Shown in pieces: positions 41,182-50,466 of a stretch of 64,000 nt of DNA (position 1 is its first letter; every line of letters begins with the position of its first letter). The stretch spans positions 1,426,001-1,490,000 of the forward strand of contig JADKAZ010000001.1 of assembly GCA_016719015.1 (NCBI GenBank), written 5' to 3'. The notes beneath the pieces were generated by a model, which worked only from the letters and a program-made list of their open reading frames with translations, ran no database searches and was not told where the DNA came from. The DNA is from Chitinophagaceae bacterium (GTDB lineage Bacteria; Bacteroidota; Bacteroidia; Chitinophagales; Chitinophagaceae). Made by a program: the position numbers and the translations under genes.

Positions 41182-44100
41182 CTAATGAATAGCGGCCACT
41201 TTTTCTAAAATTAATTTGACCAGTTCCTCTTTATTACCTGCTTCTACTTGATGTTCCTGCCGTGTGGTGGATGATTTGATGACGAGTTTTAGTATGATCT
41301 TATTTCCTGTCCGCAAGTAGCGACCATTAAGTTTATACGCATCAGGATATTCCCTGACATCCCAAAATACCAGCTTAGAATCACCCTTTGATGAAGCCGC
41401 ATCTTCCATAGCATCATCCACTATTATACTTAATCCTAAAACATCTTCCGGTTCTACTTCATCCTGGAAATTGGAACGTATGAATACGGGTTTAACAGGA
41501 GACAATTTTACCGCTGCCACATCTTCAGAAGTCATTTCTCCAATATCAAAACTCTGGGCACCGTAAGGGCTAAAAACCTGCGGCTTTTGAATGCCGCCAA
41601 TACCTTCGGCCAAAAATGGAACCCTGTCACGGGCATACTGAAATAGCAAACCAATATCAATAAACCGGTTATTACGTAATGCTGCACCCCTTATGGATTC
41701 TATAATACTATAAGTTAGTACACCCTGACCATACCGGCTGGCCTCATAGCTTACCGCATCCGCAGCACAACCTGTAATGATGTGCATACCTGCCCTGTCT
41801 TTCATTCTATCCAAAGCTTTAAGGGTACCCGATGAAATATCCCTTTTCGCCATCATATTATCAATTGCTTTACCAGATGCACATGCATCAATCATCAGCA
41901 CCTGTTTCAGTGCAGGAATTTTTTTGATCAGTTCCACTAATTCTGCGCCAGAAATAGTTGCAGTTTTGCGAATAGCCGGATCATTGTACGCTTCCACACT
42001 GGCAGAGTATGCTTCTTTAGTAAGATAATAGAAATCTCCATTGGCGCCGCCCCAATTAATTCCATGTCCCGATAAATAAACAACCAGTACATCTGTTGAT
42101 TTTGCACGGCGGGCAATACTATCAAAAATGCTGATGATATTTTTCCGGGTGGGTTGCAAGGAGGATTGGTTAGATTCGGTAGTCAGCAGCCAGCTCGTAG
42201 TTTTTGATGTTCCAAACAATCGTTTTGCACCTAACGAAAGTGTTTGTTCCATGTTTATAGCATCTTTCGATGGATATTTTAAATCTATACCTGTATTGGT
42301 ATAATCACTAACGCCTACTGCTAGTATATATAGAGATGGACGTTCTGCCGGAGTTGCAGAAGCATCTGAACGATAGCCAACCTTAAATCCTTTACTTACC
42401 AGGTATCCTTCTTTGTTGTAAACTTTCACGGTTACTTCATTCATGGTATCCGAAAGCAGGTAAGGATGATTCTTCAAATTGTAATTTACCTGATAAGTAA
42501 GAGCATCCGGATTAGCAGATCCGCCGCGGGCATCTGATACAACTTCTTTTCCGTTGATATAAATGACTGTACGGCCAATTCCGCCACCCCGGTTGGATAA
42601 GTCAACATTTAATTTTCCCGTTGTTTTATCCAGCTTAAGATTGACAGCAGGGTATAATTTCACTTCGCCCAGCTGTTGTACATCCCGCAAGGGCTCATTG
42701 CTATAGCCTAAAATCTTTCGCAATAGTCCTGGCTCATAATATCTTTCTTTCAATTGTTCCAGGTCAATCACTTCCAATCCGGCAGTATAATGTAAAATTG
42801 TCTTGATTCCTTTGGGAGTTCCATCAAACAATCCCGAAGGGGTTACTACAACATAATCATTCCCCATTTCTTCCATAGACACCAGCGTTGCCAGTTCTTT
42901 TTTTTCAGCAAGGTCCCATATTTTTATTTGAGAATCGGAACTACCGCTGAAAAGCAGACGGCTATCAGCGCTGAATACTACGGAGGTTACTTCGGCATAA
43001 TGACCCTGAAATTCTTTTACCAGTTTACCGGTTGCTGCCTCCCAAACTTTCAATTCTGTCTTTCCCCAATCTCCGCCACCACCGGCAATATATTTTCCAT
43101 CATTACTAACAGCAAGATCTAGCAAATTCCATAAGCTGCCTTCCAATTCTTCTGTGGGTCGACCATCAGCGAGAGAGAATTTTTTCAGCCCTTTTATATA
43201 GTATTGTCCACCGGGTACAAACTCGACATCCGCTTTTCCTGCTTTTAAATTGGTGAAGATAATTTTTTGATCAGGCCATCTTATCAGTACATCATCATAT
43301 ATATATCCCTCGTTATCATCCGAATCAACAACTTCTACCGTAAGAAGCAGGTATTTCCCATCCCTGGAAAACTTTGCCACCTGCAGTGAACTATTTTCGT
43401 AACGGGAGTTGTTCTTTAAAAACTCGCTGAAGTTGATAATATTAACACCCGGAAGGGTTTCTTTAGAGGGGCTGTTGGTTAATATCGTTTTCCCGTCGGG
43501 GCTGAAGCAGGTAATTATGCCGTTACCAGAAGTATCTTTAAAATAATCCGATTTCATTTTTTCAAGATCATATGCACCCATGTATATTCCTGGACCGTCA
43601 GTTATGAGGTATTTACCCGCAGTATCCGATTGCATATCTGTAATCTTACCATAGTAACCGCTGAAAAATGTAACCCTTTCCGACTTATCTAAGTTCCATT
43701 TTTCAAGTTTGGAACTACCCGAACTTTCATCATACCCTGCAGCGTATAGATTATTACCATCGTTCGATAAAAGCAGTTTACTGACCGGAAGATTATAACC
43801 GGAAAAAGTTTTTAAACTATTGCCCGTGCCTGCATCCCATAACCTTAGTGACCGGTCGAAACTGCCGCCACTGATAAGTAGTTTACCATCCTTGCTGCAA
43901 TCCAGGCTATACACACGGTCTTTATGGCCTTTCAGGGTAGTAACCGGCTTGCCTGTTGCTACCTCCCATTTAATAATTGTATTATCAAAACTGCCACTAA
44001 AGAAATATTTTCCATCCTTAGAAAAAACCAGTGCATCAACATTTTCAGAATGTTTTTCGGATTCAAACTTTAGTTTCCGTGAAGACAAATCCCAGCATTG

Positions 44101-44808
44101 TACTTTTTTATTAATAGCAGTCACTATCCATTTTCCATCTGGGCTGACATCCATACCTTCAATTCTATCATTTGCTTTGCGGGTATCAAAAGAGTCAACT
44201 ATTTTGCCACTATTTATATCCCAGAGCAATAGTTCATTGTCTGAAATACCTCCACCGGCACTTACCATAAAATTTGTTCCCGGAACGAGACGCACACTAC
44301 GGATATTTTCTTTTGCACCGCTGAATATTTTTAATTGTTTACCCGTATTTCTATCCCAGATACGGATAGTTGAATCAAAGCCTCCACTGATGATCTGGCT
44401 CCCGTTTTTATTAAAGATTGCCGACCAGACATATTCACTGTGACCTTTAAATTCCCTGATCAGTTTACCAGTTACCACATCCCACAGTTTCAATTCGCCA
44501 AATTCATAAGACCCGCCACCTGTTAAAAGATATTTGCCATCAGGACTGAAACAAATAGAAGTAACATATCCCTGGTGACCTTTAACGGTTCTTATCTCCC
44601 GGCCACTTTCCACTTCCCAGAGTTTATAGGTAAAATCGGCGCTTCCGCTGGCAGCATATTTACCATCAGGGCTAAAGGCAACGCAATAAACAATTTTGGA
44701 ATGCCCTAATTGCACTTTCAATTCAGCCTTTTGTGCTGTACTGGTTTGCACTATTATCAACAGAAAAAAAATGCTGATACCAACGCTATTACGCAGGTGC
44801 AAATTCAT
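41182..44808 (-). CDS. Exported WD40-repeat / caspase-like (peptidase C14) protein
   Basis: A 1208-residue protein with a signal peptide (SVGISIFFLLIIVQTSTAQ). Residues ~40-650 hold many WD40 units with the usual 'FSPDGKY..SGS.D..IKLWD' pattern (GHSKIVYCVAFSPDGKYAASGSAD.., GHKDRVYSLDCSKDGKLLISGGSFD..), enough for one or two propellers. A linker and an Ig-like stretch (~700-830) precede a caspase-like domain: LYILAVGVSDYTN, VLVVYLSGHGINWGG with His915 and VLMIDACASGKAID with Cys976 make up the catalytic dyad. The last ~120 residues are beta-rich and unlike the family. The gene is alone on its strand and not paired with an obvious partner. The target protein is unknown. Confidence 0.9.
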   Translation of the reverse strand: MNLHLRNSVGISIFFLLIIVQTSTAQKAELKVQLGHSKIVYCVAFSPDGKYAASGSADFTYKLWEVESGREIRTVKGHQGYVTSICFSPDGKYLLTGGGSYEFGELKLWDVVTGKLIREFKGHSEYVWSAIFNKNGSQIISGGFDSTIRIWDRNTGKQLKIFSGAKENIRSVRLVPGTNFMVSAGGGISDNELLLWDINSGKIVDSFDTRKANDRIEGMDVSPDGKWIVTAINKKVQCWDLSSRKLKFESEKHSENVDALVFSKDGKYFFSGSFDNTIIKWEVATGKPVTTLKGHKDRVYSLDCSKDGKLLISGGSFDRSLRLWDAGTGNSLKTFSGYNLPVSKLLLSNDGNNLYAAGYDESSGSSKLEKWNLDKSERVTFFSGYYGKITDMQSDTAGKYLITDGPGIYMGAYDLEKMKSDYFKDTSGNGIITCFSPDGKTILTNSPSKETLPGVNIINFSEFLKNNSRYENSSLQVAKFSRDGKYLLLTVEVVDSDDNEGYIYDDVLIRWPDQKIIFTNLKAGKADVEFVPGGQYYIKGLKKFSLADGRPTEELEGSLWNLLDLAVSNDGKYIAGGGGDWGKTELKVWEAATGKLVKEFQGHYAEVTSVVFSADSRLLFSGSSDSQIKIWDLAEKKELATLVSMEEMGNDYVVVTPSGLFDGTPKGIKTILHYTAGLEVIDLEQLKERYYEPGLLRKILGYSNEPLRDVQQLGEVKLYPAVNLKLDKTTGKLNVDLSNRGGGIGRTVIYINGKEVVSDARGGSANPDALTYQVNYNLKNHPYLLSDTMNEVTVKVYNKEGYLVSKGFKVGYRSDASATPAERPSLYILAVGVSDYTNTGIDLKYPSKDAINMEQTLSLGAKRLFGTSKTTSWLLTTESNQSSLQPTRKNIISIFDSIARRAKSTDVLVVYLSGHGINWGGANGDFYYLTKEAYSASVEAYNDPAIRKTATISGAELVELIKKIPALKQVLMIDACASGKAIDNMMAKRDISSGTLKALDRMKDRAGMHIITGCAADAVSYEASRYGQGVLTYSIIESIRGAALRNNRFIDIGLLFQYARDRVPFLAEGIGGIQKPQVFSPYGAQSFDIGEMTSEDVAAVKLSPVKPVFIRSNFQDEVEPEDVLGLSIIVDDAMEDAASSKGDSKLVFWDVREYPDAYKLNGRYLRTGNKIILKLVIKSSTTRQEHQVEAGNKEELVKLILEKVAAIH

Positions 44809-44866
44809 ATTGAAATATACTAAATAAAATTCTGTTGCCTTTAACAGATAAAATTTGGTAATTCAA

Positions 44867-44902
44867 TGTTGCAACATTAATTTTGTTGTTCAAACATTAA
44901 TT
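44867..44902. promoter_or_regulatory. Tandem operator: two TGTTnnAACATTAATT sites exactly 20 bp apart
   Basis: TGTTGCAACATTAATT (44867-44882) and TGTTCAAACATTAATT (44887-44902) share the palindrome TGTT-NN-AACA and the following six bases. The first lies inside a perfect 14-bp palindrome (AATGTTGCAACATT). The spacing equals two helix turns. The pair precedes the SnoaL-like gene, with the MarR gene next downstream, so it is a candidate operator for that regulator. Confidence 0.5.
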
Positions 44903-44919
44903 ACTTAAAATATACTATT

Positions 44920-45273
44920 ATGACAGATTTAAGAACACAGGTTGACCAACTCAACCAAATGATCCTTGAAGGAAAAATTCTTGATGCTTTTGAAAAATTT
45001 TATGCAGACGATGTAGTAATGCAGGATAACAATTACCCGGTAAGAGTGGGTAAAGAGGTGAACCGCCAGTATGAAGAAGCTTTTGTAAATGGCCTTACGG
45101 AATTCCGTGGTGCGAAGGTGGTTAACACTCTTATCAGCGATGGTCTTGCGGTAGTAGAGTGGTGGTTTGACTATACACACAAAGATTATGGTGTACGTAA
45201 TTACACACAGCTTTCTGTTCAGCGCTGGAACGGAGGTAAAATTGTTGAGGAAAAATTCTATTATAATAATTAA
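44920..45273 (+). CDS. SnoaL/NTF2-like protein
   Basis: A 117-residue protein with the cone-shaped NTF2-like pattern: an initial helix pair (LRTQVDQLNQMILEGKILDAFEKFYADDVVMQDN), then strands FRGAKVVNTLISDGLAVVEWWFDYTHK and a closing RNYTQLSVQRWNGGKIVEEKFYYN. This is the layout of SnoaL-like polyketide cyclases and small-ligand binding proteins; the catalytic His/Asp are not clear. It is followed by a strong terminator hairpin and then by a MarR regulator gene, and preceded by a tandem operator, so it is probably a regulated gene. Confidence 0.8.
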   Translation: MTDLRTQVDQLNQMILEGKILDAFEKFYADDVVMQDNNYPVRVGKEVNRQYEEAFVNGLTEFRGAKVVNTLISDGLAVVEWWFDYTHKDYGVRNYTQLSVQRWNGGKIVEEKFYYNN

Positions 45274-45298
45274 TACTCTCTGTTTAAGCGAACTTGAA

Positions 45299-45342
45299 AA
45301 AGTTTTGGGTTAACATAAGGACTTAACCCAAAACTTTCTATT
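45299..45342 (+). terminator. Rho-independent terminator after the SnoaL-like gene
   Basis: A perfect 15-bp stem (AAAGTTTTGGGTTAA, 45299-45313, and its complement 45323-45337) with a 9-bp loop, followed by CTATTTTT. It begins 26 bp after the stop codon and separates the gene from the MarR gene. Confidence 0.7.
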
Positions 45343-45364
45343 TTTATCAAACAACTTTTCTGAT

Positions 45365-45823
45365 ATGGGCATAGACCAGGATATAAAACAGGCAAAATTC
45401 AGGAACCCCCACCAGAAAGCGGCTATCAACCTTATCTACACGGTAGGTTGGATGAGGGACAAAACAAAATGTGTTTTTGAAGCAGAAGATATTACAGCAC
45501 AACAGTTCAATATACTACGCATCTTAAGGGGCAGTTTCCCGGAACCCCTTTCTACTTTACAGATAAGAGAAAGAATGCTGGAAAAAATGAGTGATACAAG
45601 TCGTATTGTTGACAGGCTCATTGCAAAAGGATTAGTAAAAAAAATTACCTGCAAAAATGATCGCCGCCTCGTAGATGTCATTATTACTGATAAAGGTAAA
45701 AAGCTATTAGAGCGGTTAGATATCCGCCAGGATGAAATAGATAGAGTTTTGGGTAACCTTTCAGAAAAAGATGCTAATATTCTCAGCGACCTGCTGGATA
45801 AGATTCGGGATGGGGTTGAATAA
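45365..45823 (+). CDS. MarR family transcription regulator
   Basis: A 152-residue MarR-type winged-helix regulator. The central ITAQQFNILRILRG..LSTLQIRERMLEKMSDTSRIVDRLIAKGLVKKITCKNDRRLVDVIITDKGKKLLERL pattern contains the DNA-reading helix (SDTSRIVDRLIAKGL) and the wing with DRR. The first helix (NPHQKAAINLIYTVGWM) and last helix make up the dimer interface. MarR proteins bind palindromic operators and are released by phenolic, oxidant or lipid ligands. A good operator candidate precedes the SnoaL-like gene upstream. Confidence 0.9.
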   Translation: MGIDQDIKQAKFRNPHQKAAINLIYTVGWMRDKTKCVFEAEDITAQQFNILRILRGSFPEPLSTLQIRERMLEKMSDTSRIVDRLIAKGLVKKITCKNDRRLVDVIITDKGKKLLERLDIRQDEIDRVLGNLSEKDANILSDLLDKIRDGVE

Positions 45824-45880
45824 TGTATTTTTGCCGGATTCATAATAGCGAACCCTGATTGTTCATCCGAATCTGAAAAC

Positions 45881-47434
45881 ATGATACGATCCACCTTTTT
45901 ATTTTCATTAATCACTGTACTATCCGTTCAATTTTTAAATGCCCAGCCCAAATATGAATTCAGGGGGGTATGGATAGCCACCGTTAATAATATTGACTGG
46001 CCGGCTGGTGGTGTTACTGATCCTGGCCAACAAAAAGCTGATTATATCCGCTTGCTGGATATGTATGAAAAAAATGGGATGAATGCTATGATAGTCCAGG
46101 TACGTCCTGCTGCTGATGCATTTTATCCCTCCCAGTATGAACCATGGAGTCAATGGCTGACAGGTGTACAAGGTAAACCACCATCCCCGTATTACGATCC
46201 CCTGCAGTTTATGATTGAAGAAACACACAAACGGGGTATGGAATTTCATGCCTGGCTAAATCCCTACCGGGCTGTTCATAATATCGGCAGTTCCTCTGTT
46301 GCTGAAAATCACATCACCCGCATACACCCGGAATGGTTTGTTACCTACGGTGATAAAAAATATTTTGATCCCGGAAATAAAGAAGCACAAAATTTTGTGG
46401 TAAATGTAGTTCGTGATATTGTGAAGCGGTATGATGTAGATGCGATACATATGGACGATTACTTCTATCCTTACCGGATTCCGGGAAAAGAATTTCCTGA
46501 TGAAGCCAGTTACAAAAAATCCGGTAGCCTTCTCAATAAGGATGATTGGAGAAGAAGCAATACAGACTCTATTATAAAAGCTTTAAGTCTTGTCATCAAG
46601 CAGGAAAAAAAGTTGTGTCGTTTTGGTATATCACCATTCAGTGTATGGCGTAATAATGATAAAGACTCAGTAAGGGGCAGCGATAGCCGTAGCGGACAAA
46701 CCAATTATGACGACCTCTATGCCGATATATTGTTGTGGCTGCAAAAAGGCTGGATTGATTACGTAACCCCACAGTTATATTTCACCATTGGTCATCCAAA
46801 AGTTGATTATGCTAAAATGCTGGATTGGTGGAGCCGTAACAGCTATGGCCGCCATGTATATATTGGCCATGGAGTTTATAAAGCCGGCACCAAAGAAGCA
46901 GGATGGGATAATCCAAATGAAATTCCCAACCAGATAAAACTATTGCGCCGCAATCCGAATGTACAAGGCAGTATTTATTTTAGCAGTGTAAGCTTTCAAC
47001 GAAATCCGAATGGATGGAATGACAGTCTTCAAAATAATTATTATAAGTATCCTGCCTTGCTTCCTCCCATGCGATGGATAGATAATGAGAAGCCCTGGCC
47101 ACCGATAGTAGAAAAGGAAATTGATGATGATTCTATAATACAATTAAAGGTGAAACCTGACCCTAGAAACCATATACCTATAAAGTATTATGTGGTATAT
47201 CAGTATGCTGCCGATTCACACAGTGAAACGTTTGGCAATGTTCCTCAATATATTTCCAGGCTGATAACTACTCCTGATGGGTTTAAATTAAAAGAGCCGC
47301 TTTCGTCTAAACATTTTTCCTATCGCTATGTCATTACTGCTGTCGGGAAAAATAACAATGAAAGTGATTTAAGTGAGATTGCAATACTGGTACAACCGAA
47401 CGGTAAGTGGAATTTTTATACCCCCCACCCCTAA
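45881..47434 (+). CDS. GHL10-type glycoside hydrolase-like protein (YngK family)
   Basis: A 517-residue exported protein (signal FLFSLITVLSVQFLNAQ). The domain begins EFRGVWIATVNNIDWP, the signature of the DUF187/GHL10 group, and contains YRAVHNIGSSS, PEWFVTYGDKKYFDPGNKEAQNFVVNVVRDIVKRYDVDAIHMDDYFYPY (a TIM-barrel strand-helix pair with a D-x-D-D end), WIDYVTPQLYF and NPNVQGSIYF. Family members are putative peptidoglycan- or glycan-degrading hydrolases. The extra C-terminal part (ITAVGKNNNESDLSEIAIL) resembles an Fn3 domain. The last codons (TPHP, stop) lie inside a CCCC..CTAAAGGGG repeat. Confidence 0.9.
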   Translation: MIRSTFLFSLITVLSVQFLNAQPKYEFRGVWIATVNNIDWPAGGVTDPGQQKADYIRLLDMYEKNGMNAMIVQVRPAADAFYPSQYEPWSQWLTGVQGKPPSPYYDPLQFMIEETHKRGMEFHAWLNPYRAVHNIGSSSVAENHITRIHPEWFVTYGDKKYFDPGNKEAQNFVVNVVRDIVKRYDVDAIHMDDYFYPYRIPGKEFPDEASYKKSGSLLNKDDWRRSNTDSIIKALSLVIKQEKKLCRFGISPFSVWRNNDKDSVRGSDSRSGQTNYDDLYADILLWLQKGWIDYVTPQLYFTIGHPKVDYAKMLDWWSRNSYGRHVYIGHGVYKAGTKEAGWDNPNEIPNQIKLLRRNPNVQGSIYFSSVSFQRNPNGWNDSLQNNYYKYPALLPPMRWIDNEKPWPPIVEKEIDDDSIIQLKVKPDPRNHIPIKYYVVYQYAADSHSETFGNVPQYISRLITTPDGFKLKEPLSSKHFSYRYVITAVGKNNNESDLSEIAILVQPNGKWNFYTPHP

Positions 47435-47440
47435 AGGGGA
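47421..47440. repeat. CCCCCC-ACCCC-TAAA-GGGG element at a gene end
   Basis: CCCCCCACCCCTAAAGGGGA; CCCC and GGGG form a small hairpin with the loop TAAA. The TAA inside it is the stop codon of the GHL10 gene. It resembles the element at 36696-36720. Confidence 0.6.
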
Positions 47441-47537
47441 GTATAAAAAACCTTTATTTAACTTTACAGCTGTGTTATACATGTTTTGACATAACACCTG
47501 GTCAAGTAATTAAGCTAACCAATAAACTTCTTCGAAT

Positions 47538-48755
47538 ATGCCCGGCTTTGAACTCTGGAGTGATAAAGAAAGAAAAGAAGTAAATGATGTGCTGGAAACC
47601 GGTATCCTGATGCGATATGGTTTTGACGGACCAAGAAAAGGTATATGGAAAGCCAAAGAGCTGGAGGCTGCCGTTTGCCAGACCTTTGGGAGTAAATATG
47701 CGCAGCTTACGTCCAGTGGCACAGCTGCCTTAACCACCGCTATGGGTGCATTGGGCATTGGTTATGGGGATGAGGTCATCACACCCTCCTTTACATTTGT
47801 AGCAAGTTTTGAAGCGATACTGAGTGTTGGTGCTGTTCCTGTACTGGTTGATGTGGATGATACGCTGACATTAGCACCTGATGCAGTAAGAAAAGCCATC
47901 ACTCCAAAAACAAAAGCCATCATGCCGGTACATATGTGCGGCAGTATGGCAGATATGGATGCACTACTTTTTATTTGCAAAGAACATAGCCTCTTCTTAC
48001 TGGAAGATGCCTGCCAGAGTATCGGCGGCACGTATAAAGGAAAACACCTTGGCACCATTGGTGATGCCGGTACATTTAGTTTTGATTTTGTAAAAACGAT
48101 GACCTGTGGTGAAGGTGGGGTTATAATGACAAACCGTGAAGATTTGTATATTAAAAGCGATGGCTACACCGATCATGGACATGACCATAAAGGGGTAGAC
48201 CGGGGTGCCGACCTTCATCCATTTATTGGTTATAATTACAGAATTTCAGAATTACATGCTGCCGTTGGTTTAGCACAGATAAAGAGGCTGGATGAATTTC
48301 TTAGTCTTCAAAAGAAAAATCACACCCAATTAAAAAACATTCTGGCTCAAATACCAGCAATCTCTTTCCGCCGGATACCTGACCCGGCTGGCGATAGTTG
48401 CAGTTTTATTAGCTGGTTCTTGCCGACTGAAGAAATAACAAAAGCAGTTGTCGCTGAAATGAAGGCACAGGGAATATTACCCGGTAATTTCTATTGGTTT
48501 GATAATAACTGGCATTATATCCGCAAGTGGGATCATTTAAAGAATGCTGATACACTCAACTCCTTGCACCCGGATTTAAAAGCAAGCGTAATGGAACAGG
48601 CCAATAAAGATTTTTCAGCCAGTGATGATGTAATGAGCCGTTGCATTTCTACCGCTATCAGCCTGCTGTGGAATGAAGAGCAAATTCAAGAAAAAGGAGA
48701 GAAAATGGTGAACGTAATAAAGGCTGTCCTTAACAAGCACCAGATACCAGCCTGA
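47538..48755 (+). CDS. DegT/DnrJ/EryC1/StrS family aminotransferase
   Basis: A 405-residue PLP-dependent sugar-type aminotransferase. TSSGTAALTTAMGALGIGYGDEVITPSFTFVASFEAILSVGAVPVLVDVD is the cofactor-binding half; the segment FSFDFVKTMTCGEGGVIMTN contains the PLP-Lys in its usual place (about residue 190), and YNYRISELHAAVGLAQIKRLDEFLSLQ follows. Members transfer amino groups onto nucleotide-sugars or inositol-like rings, or act in secondary metabolism. No sugar-nucleotide operon is adjacent, so its substrate remains open. It is followed by an NhaA gene after 46 bp. Confidence 0.9.
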   Translation: MPGFELWSDKERKEVNDVLETGILMRYGFDGPRKGIWKAKELEAAVCQTFGSKYAQLTSSGTAALTTAMGALGIGYGDEVITPSFTFVASFEAILSVGAVPVLVDVDDTLTLAPDAVRKAITPKTKAIMPVHMCGSMADMDALLFICKEHSLFLLEDACQSIGGTYKGKHLGTIGDAGTFSFDFVKTMTCGEGGVIMTNREDLYIKSDGYTDHGHDHKGVDRGADLHPFIGYNYRISELHAAVGLAQIKRLDEFLSLQKKNHTQLKNILAQIPAISFRRIPDPAGDSCSFISWFLPTEEITKAVVAEMKAQGILPGNFYWFDNNWHYIRKWDHLKNADTLNSLHPDLKASVMEQANKDFSASDDVMSRCISTAISLLWNEEQIQEKGEKMVNVIKAVLNKHQIPA

Positions 48756-48801
48756 GAATTTCCCTGAAACTATTTCCTGCAAATTTTATCAATAGCAGAT
48801 T

Positions 48802-49986
48802 ATGCCAGCCACTAAACTATTCAGGGATTTCTTCAACAGTGAGAAAAGCTCAGGCATACTGCTTATACTTTTTACTATTGTCAGTTTGGTAATTGCCAAT
48901 TTTATTGCCGGACAACCCTATCTTGATTTCTGGCACCAGAAAGCCGGGTTTACAATAGGCAGCTTTACGATAAATCTCAGTCTTGAACATTGGATCAACG
49001 ATGGCCTGATGGCTATTTTCTTCTTATTAATTGGGTTGGAAATAGAACGGGAATTATATGTAGGTGAGTTATCCAGTATAAAAAATGCTGCGCTTCCTAT
49101 TGTGGCAGCAATTGGCGGCATGGCAGTGCCAGGACTTATCCATTTTATATTCAATGGAGGAACAGCCACCCAAAACGGTTTTGGTATCCCGATGGCCACA
49201 GACATTGCTTTTGCCTTGGGCATTCTTTCGCTGGCTGGCAAACGGGTGCCCTTGGCTTTGAAAATTTTCCTTACCGCCCTGGCTATTATTGATGATCTCG
49301 GCGCTATTCTTATTATCGCCATTTTTTACACCACCGAACTTCACACTACTTATTTATTAATTGCTTTATCCATTTTAGCTATCCTCTTTGTTTTGAACCG
49401 GCTACGGATTCATCAGTTGATCTGGTATATCATCGGCGGTATCATCATGTGGTATTGCATGTTGCAGTCGGGAGTACATGCTACCATTGCAGGTATCCTT
49501 TTGGCATTTGTTATTCCGTTTGGAGATGGAAAAGAAAACTCTCCTTCTTATAAGCTGCAGCATTTCCTGCATAAGCCGGTAGCTTTTTTAATTGTACCCA
49601 TTTTTGCACTGGCCAATACTGGAATTATTTTTAATGGCAGCATCCGGGATGTAGTACTAAATAATAACAGCCTTGGTATTATCGGTGGTTTGCTGATAGG
49701 AAAGCCGCTGGGAATATTATTATTAAGCTTTATTGCTATTAAACTTAAGCTGGCAAGTCTGCCAGAAGGAGTGAACTGGCTTCAACTGACCGGTGCTGGT
49801 ATTTTGGCCGGTATTGGTTTTACCATGTCAATATTTATCACCCTGCTTGCTTTTAGTGATAATAATATTATCCAATATTCGAAGATTGCTATTTTGCTTT
49901 CGTCGCTGGTGGCGGGGGTGGTTGGGTATTTGCTGGTAAAAAAAGCAACTTCATTTTCTCCGGTTGAAATAGAAGAAGAAAAGTAA
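48802..49986 (+). CDS. nhaA: Na+/H+ antiporter NhaA
   Basis: A 394-residue membrane protein with about 12 helices. DGLMAIFFLLIGLEIERELYVGELSS matches the NhaA N-terminal helix-loop, and GIPMATDIAFALGILSL carries the Asp of the ion-binding pair, with a conserved IIDDLGAILIIAIFY following it. NhaA swaps 2 H+ in for 1 Na+ (or Li+) out and supports pH and salt tolerance. The length is normal for the family. It probably stands alone, with a terminator-less short gap to the convergent small gene. Confidence 0.95.
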   Translation: MPATKLFRDFFNSEKSSGILLILFTIVSLVIANFIAGQPYLDFWHQKAGFTIGSFTINLSLEHWINDGLMAIFFLLIGLEIERELYVGELSSIKNAALPIVAAIGGMAVPGLIHFIFNGGTATQNGFGIPMATDIAFALGILSLAGKRVPLALKIFLTALAIIDDLGAILIIAIFYTTELHTTYLLIALSILAILFVLNRLRIHQLIWYIIGGIIMWYCMLQSGVHATIAGILLAFVIPFGDGKENSPSYKLQHFLHKPVAFLIVPIFALANTGIIFNGSIRDVVLNNNSLGIIGGLLIGKPLGILLLSFIAIKLKLASLPEGVNWLQLTGAGILAGIGFTMSIFITLLAFSDNNIIQYSKIAILLSSLVAGVVGYLLVKKATSFSPVEIEEEK

Positions 49987-49998
49987 GATTAGAATTTA

Positions 49999-50370
49999 TC
50001 ATCGATAAGGCTTGTTCACATTCGGTTTTTGCTCCATCCAGTTTACATACTCCAACGAACCAAGCCGTAGGCGGATGGGAACAGGAGTAATTTTATCCAG
50101 TTGCAATTCTTTTTGGCAAATAAACCCCAGACTGTTGATATAAAAAGAAGCTGTTGGCACATTCAATAAACGATATTTATTGAACCCGGTACTATCTTCA
50201 TACTTAAGTACTTGAGGTAAGCTGAATGTTGGTTTAAAGAGATTGGGTGTTTTTTTGATAGTAACCCGACCCGAAAAGGGGATACTGAAAGAAGATTTCG
50301 GCTGCCCCAAAATTTCCCCATTAAACATTAACAGCAACACAACAAGAAAAATAGAAACCCGTTGCGACAT
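49999..50370 (-). CDS. Hypothetical exported protein, 123 aa
   Basis: A small secreted protein (leader MSQRVSIFLVVLLLMFNGEILGQ) of unknown family. The mature part has strand-type repeats (FSIPFSGRVTIKKTPNLFKPTFSLPQVLKYEDSTG) and a KxxLDKITPVPIRLRLGSLEYV segment. It is convergent with nhaA (12 bp between stop codons) and its start faces the rpoN promoter region. Nothing points to a mechanism. Confidence 0.55.
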   Translation of the reverse strand: MSQRVSIFLVVLLLMFNGEILGQPKSSFSIPFSGRVTIKKTPNLFKPTFSLPQVLKYEDSTGFNKYRLLNVPTASFYINSLGFICQKELQLDKITPVPIRLRLGSLEYVNWMEQKPNVNKPYR

Positions 50371-50380
50371 ATTTTATTTA

Positions 50381-50409
50381 TTTGTATCTAAATTTAGGCA
50401 TTATTTTTG
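50381..50409 (+). promoter_or_regulatory. Bacteroidota-type promoter of rpoN
   Basis: TTTG at 50381-50384 and TATTTTTG at 50402-50409 match the -33 and -7 elements with a 17-bp spacer. The ATG of rpoN follows at 50467. The match to TAnnTTTG is exact. Confidence 0.5.
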
Positions 50410-50466
50410 TGCAAAGGCCGAATTTTCTAAAATCCGGCCCGAGCCACTAAAAAACAGAACGAACCC

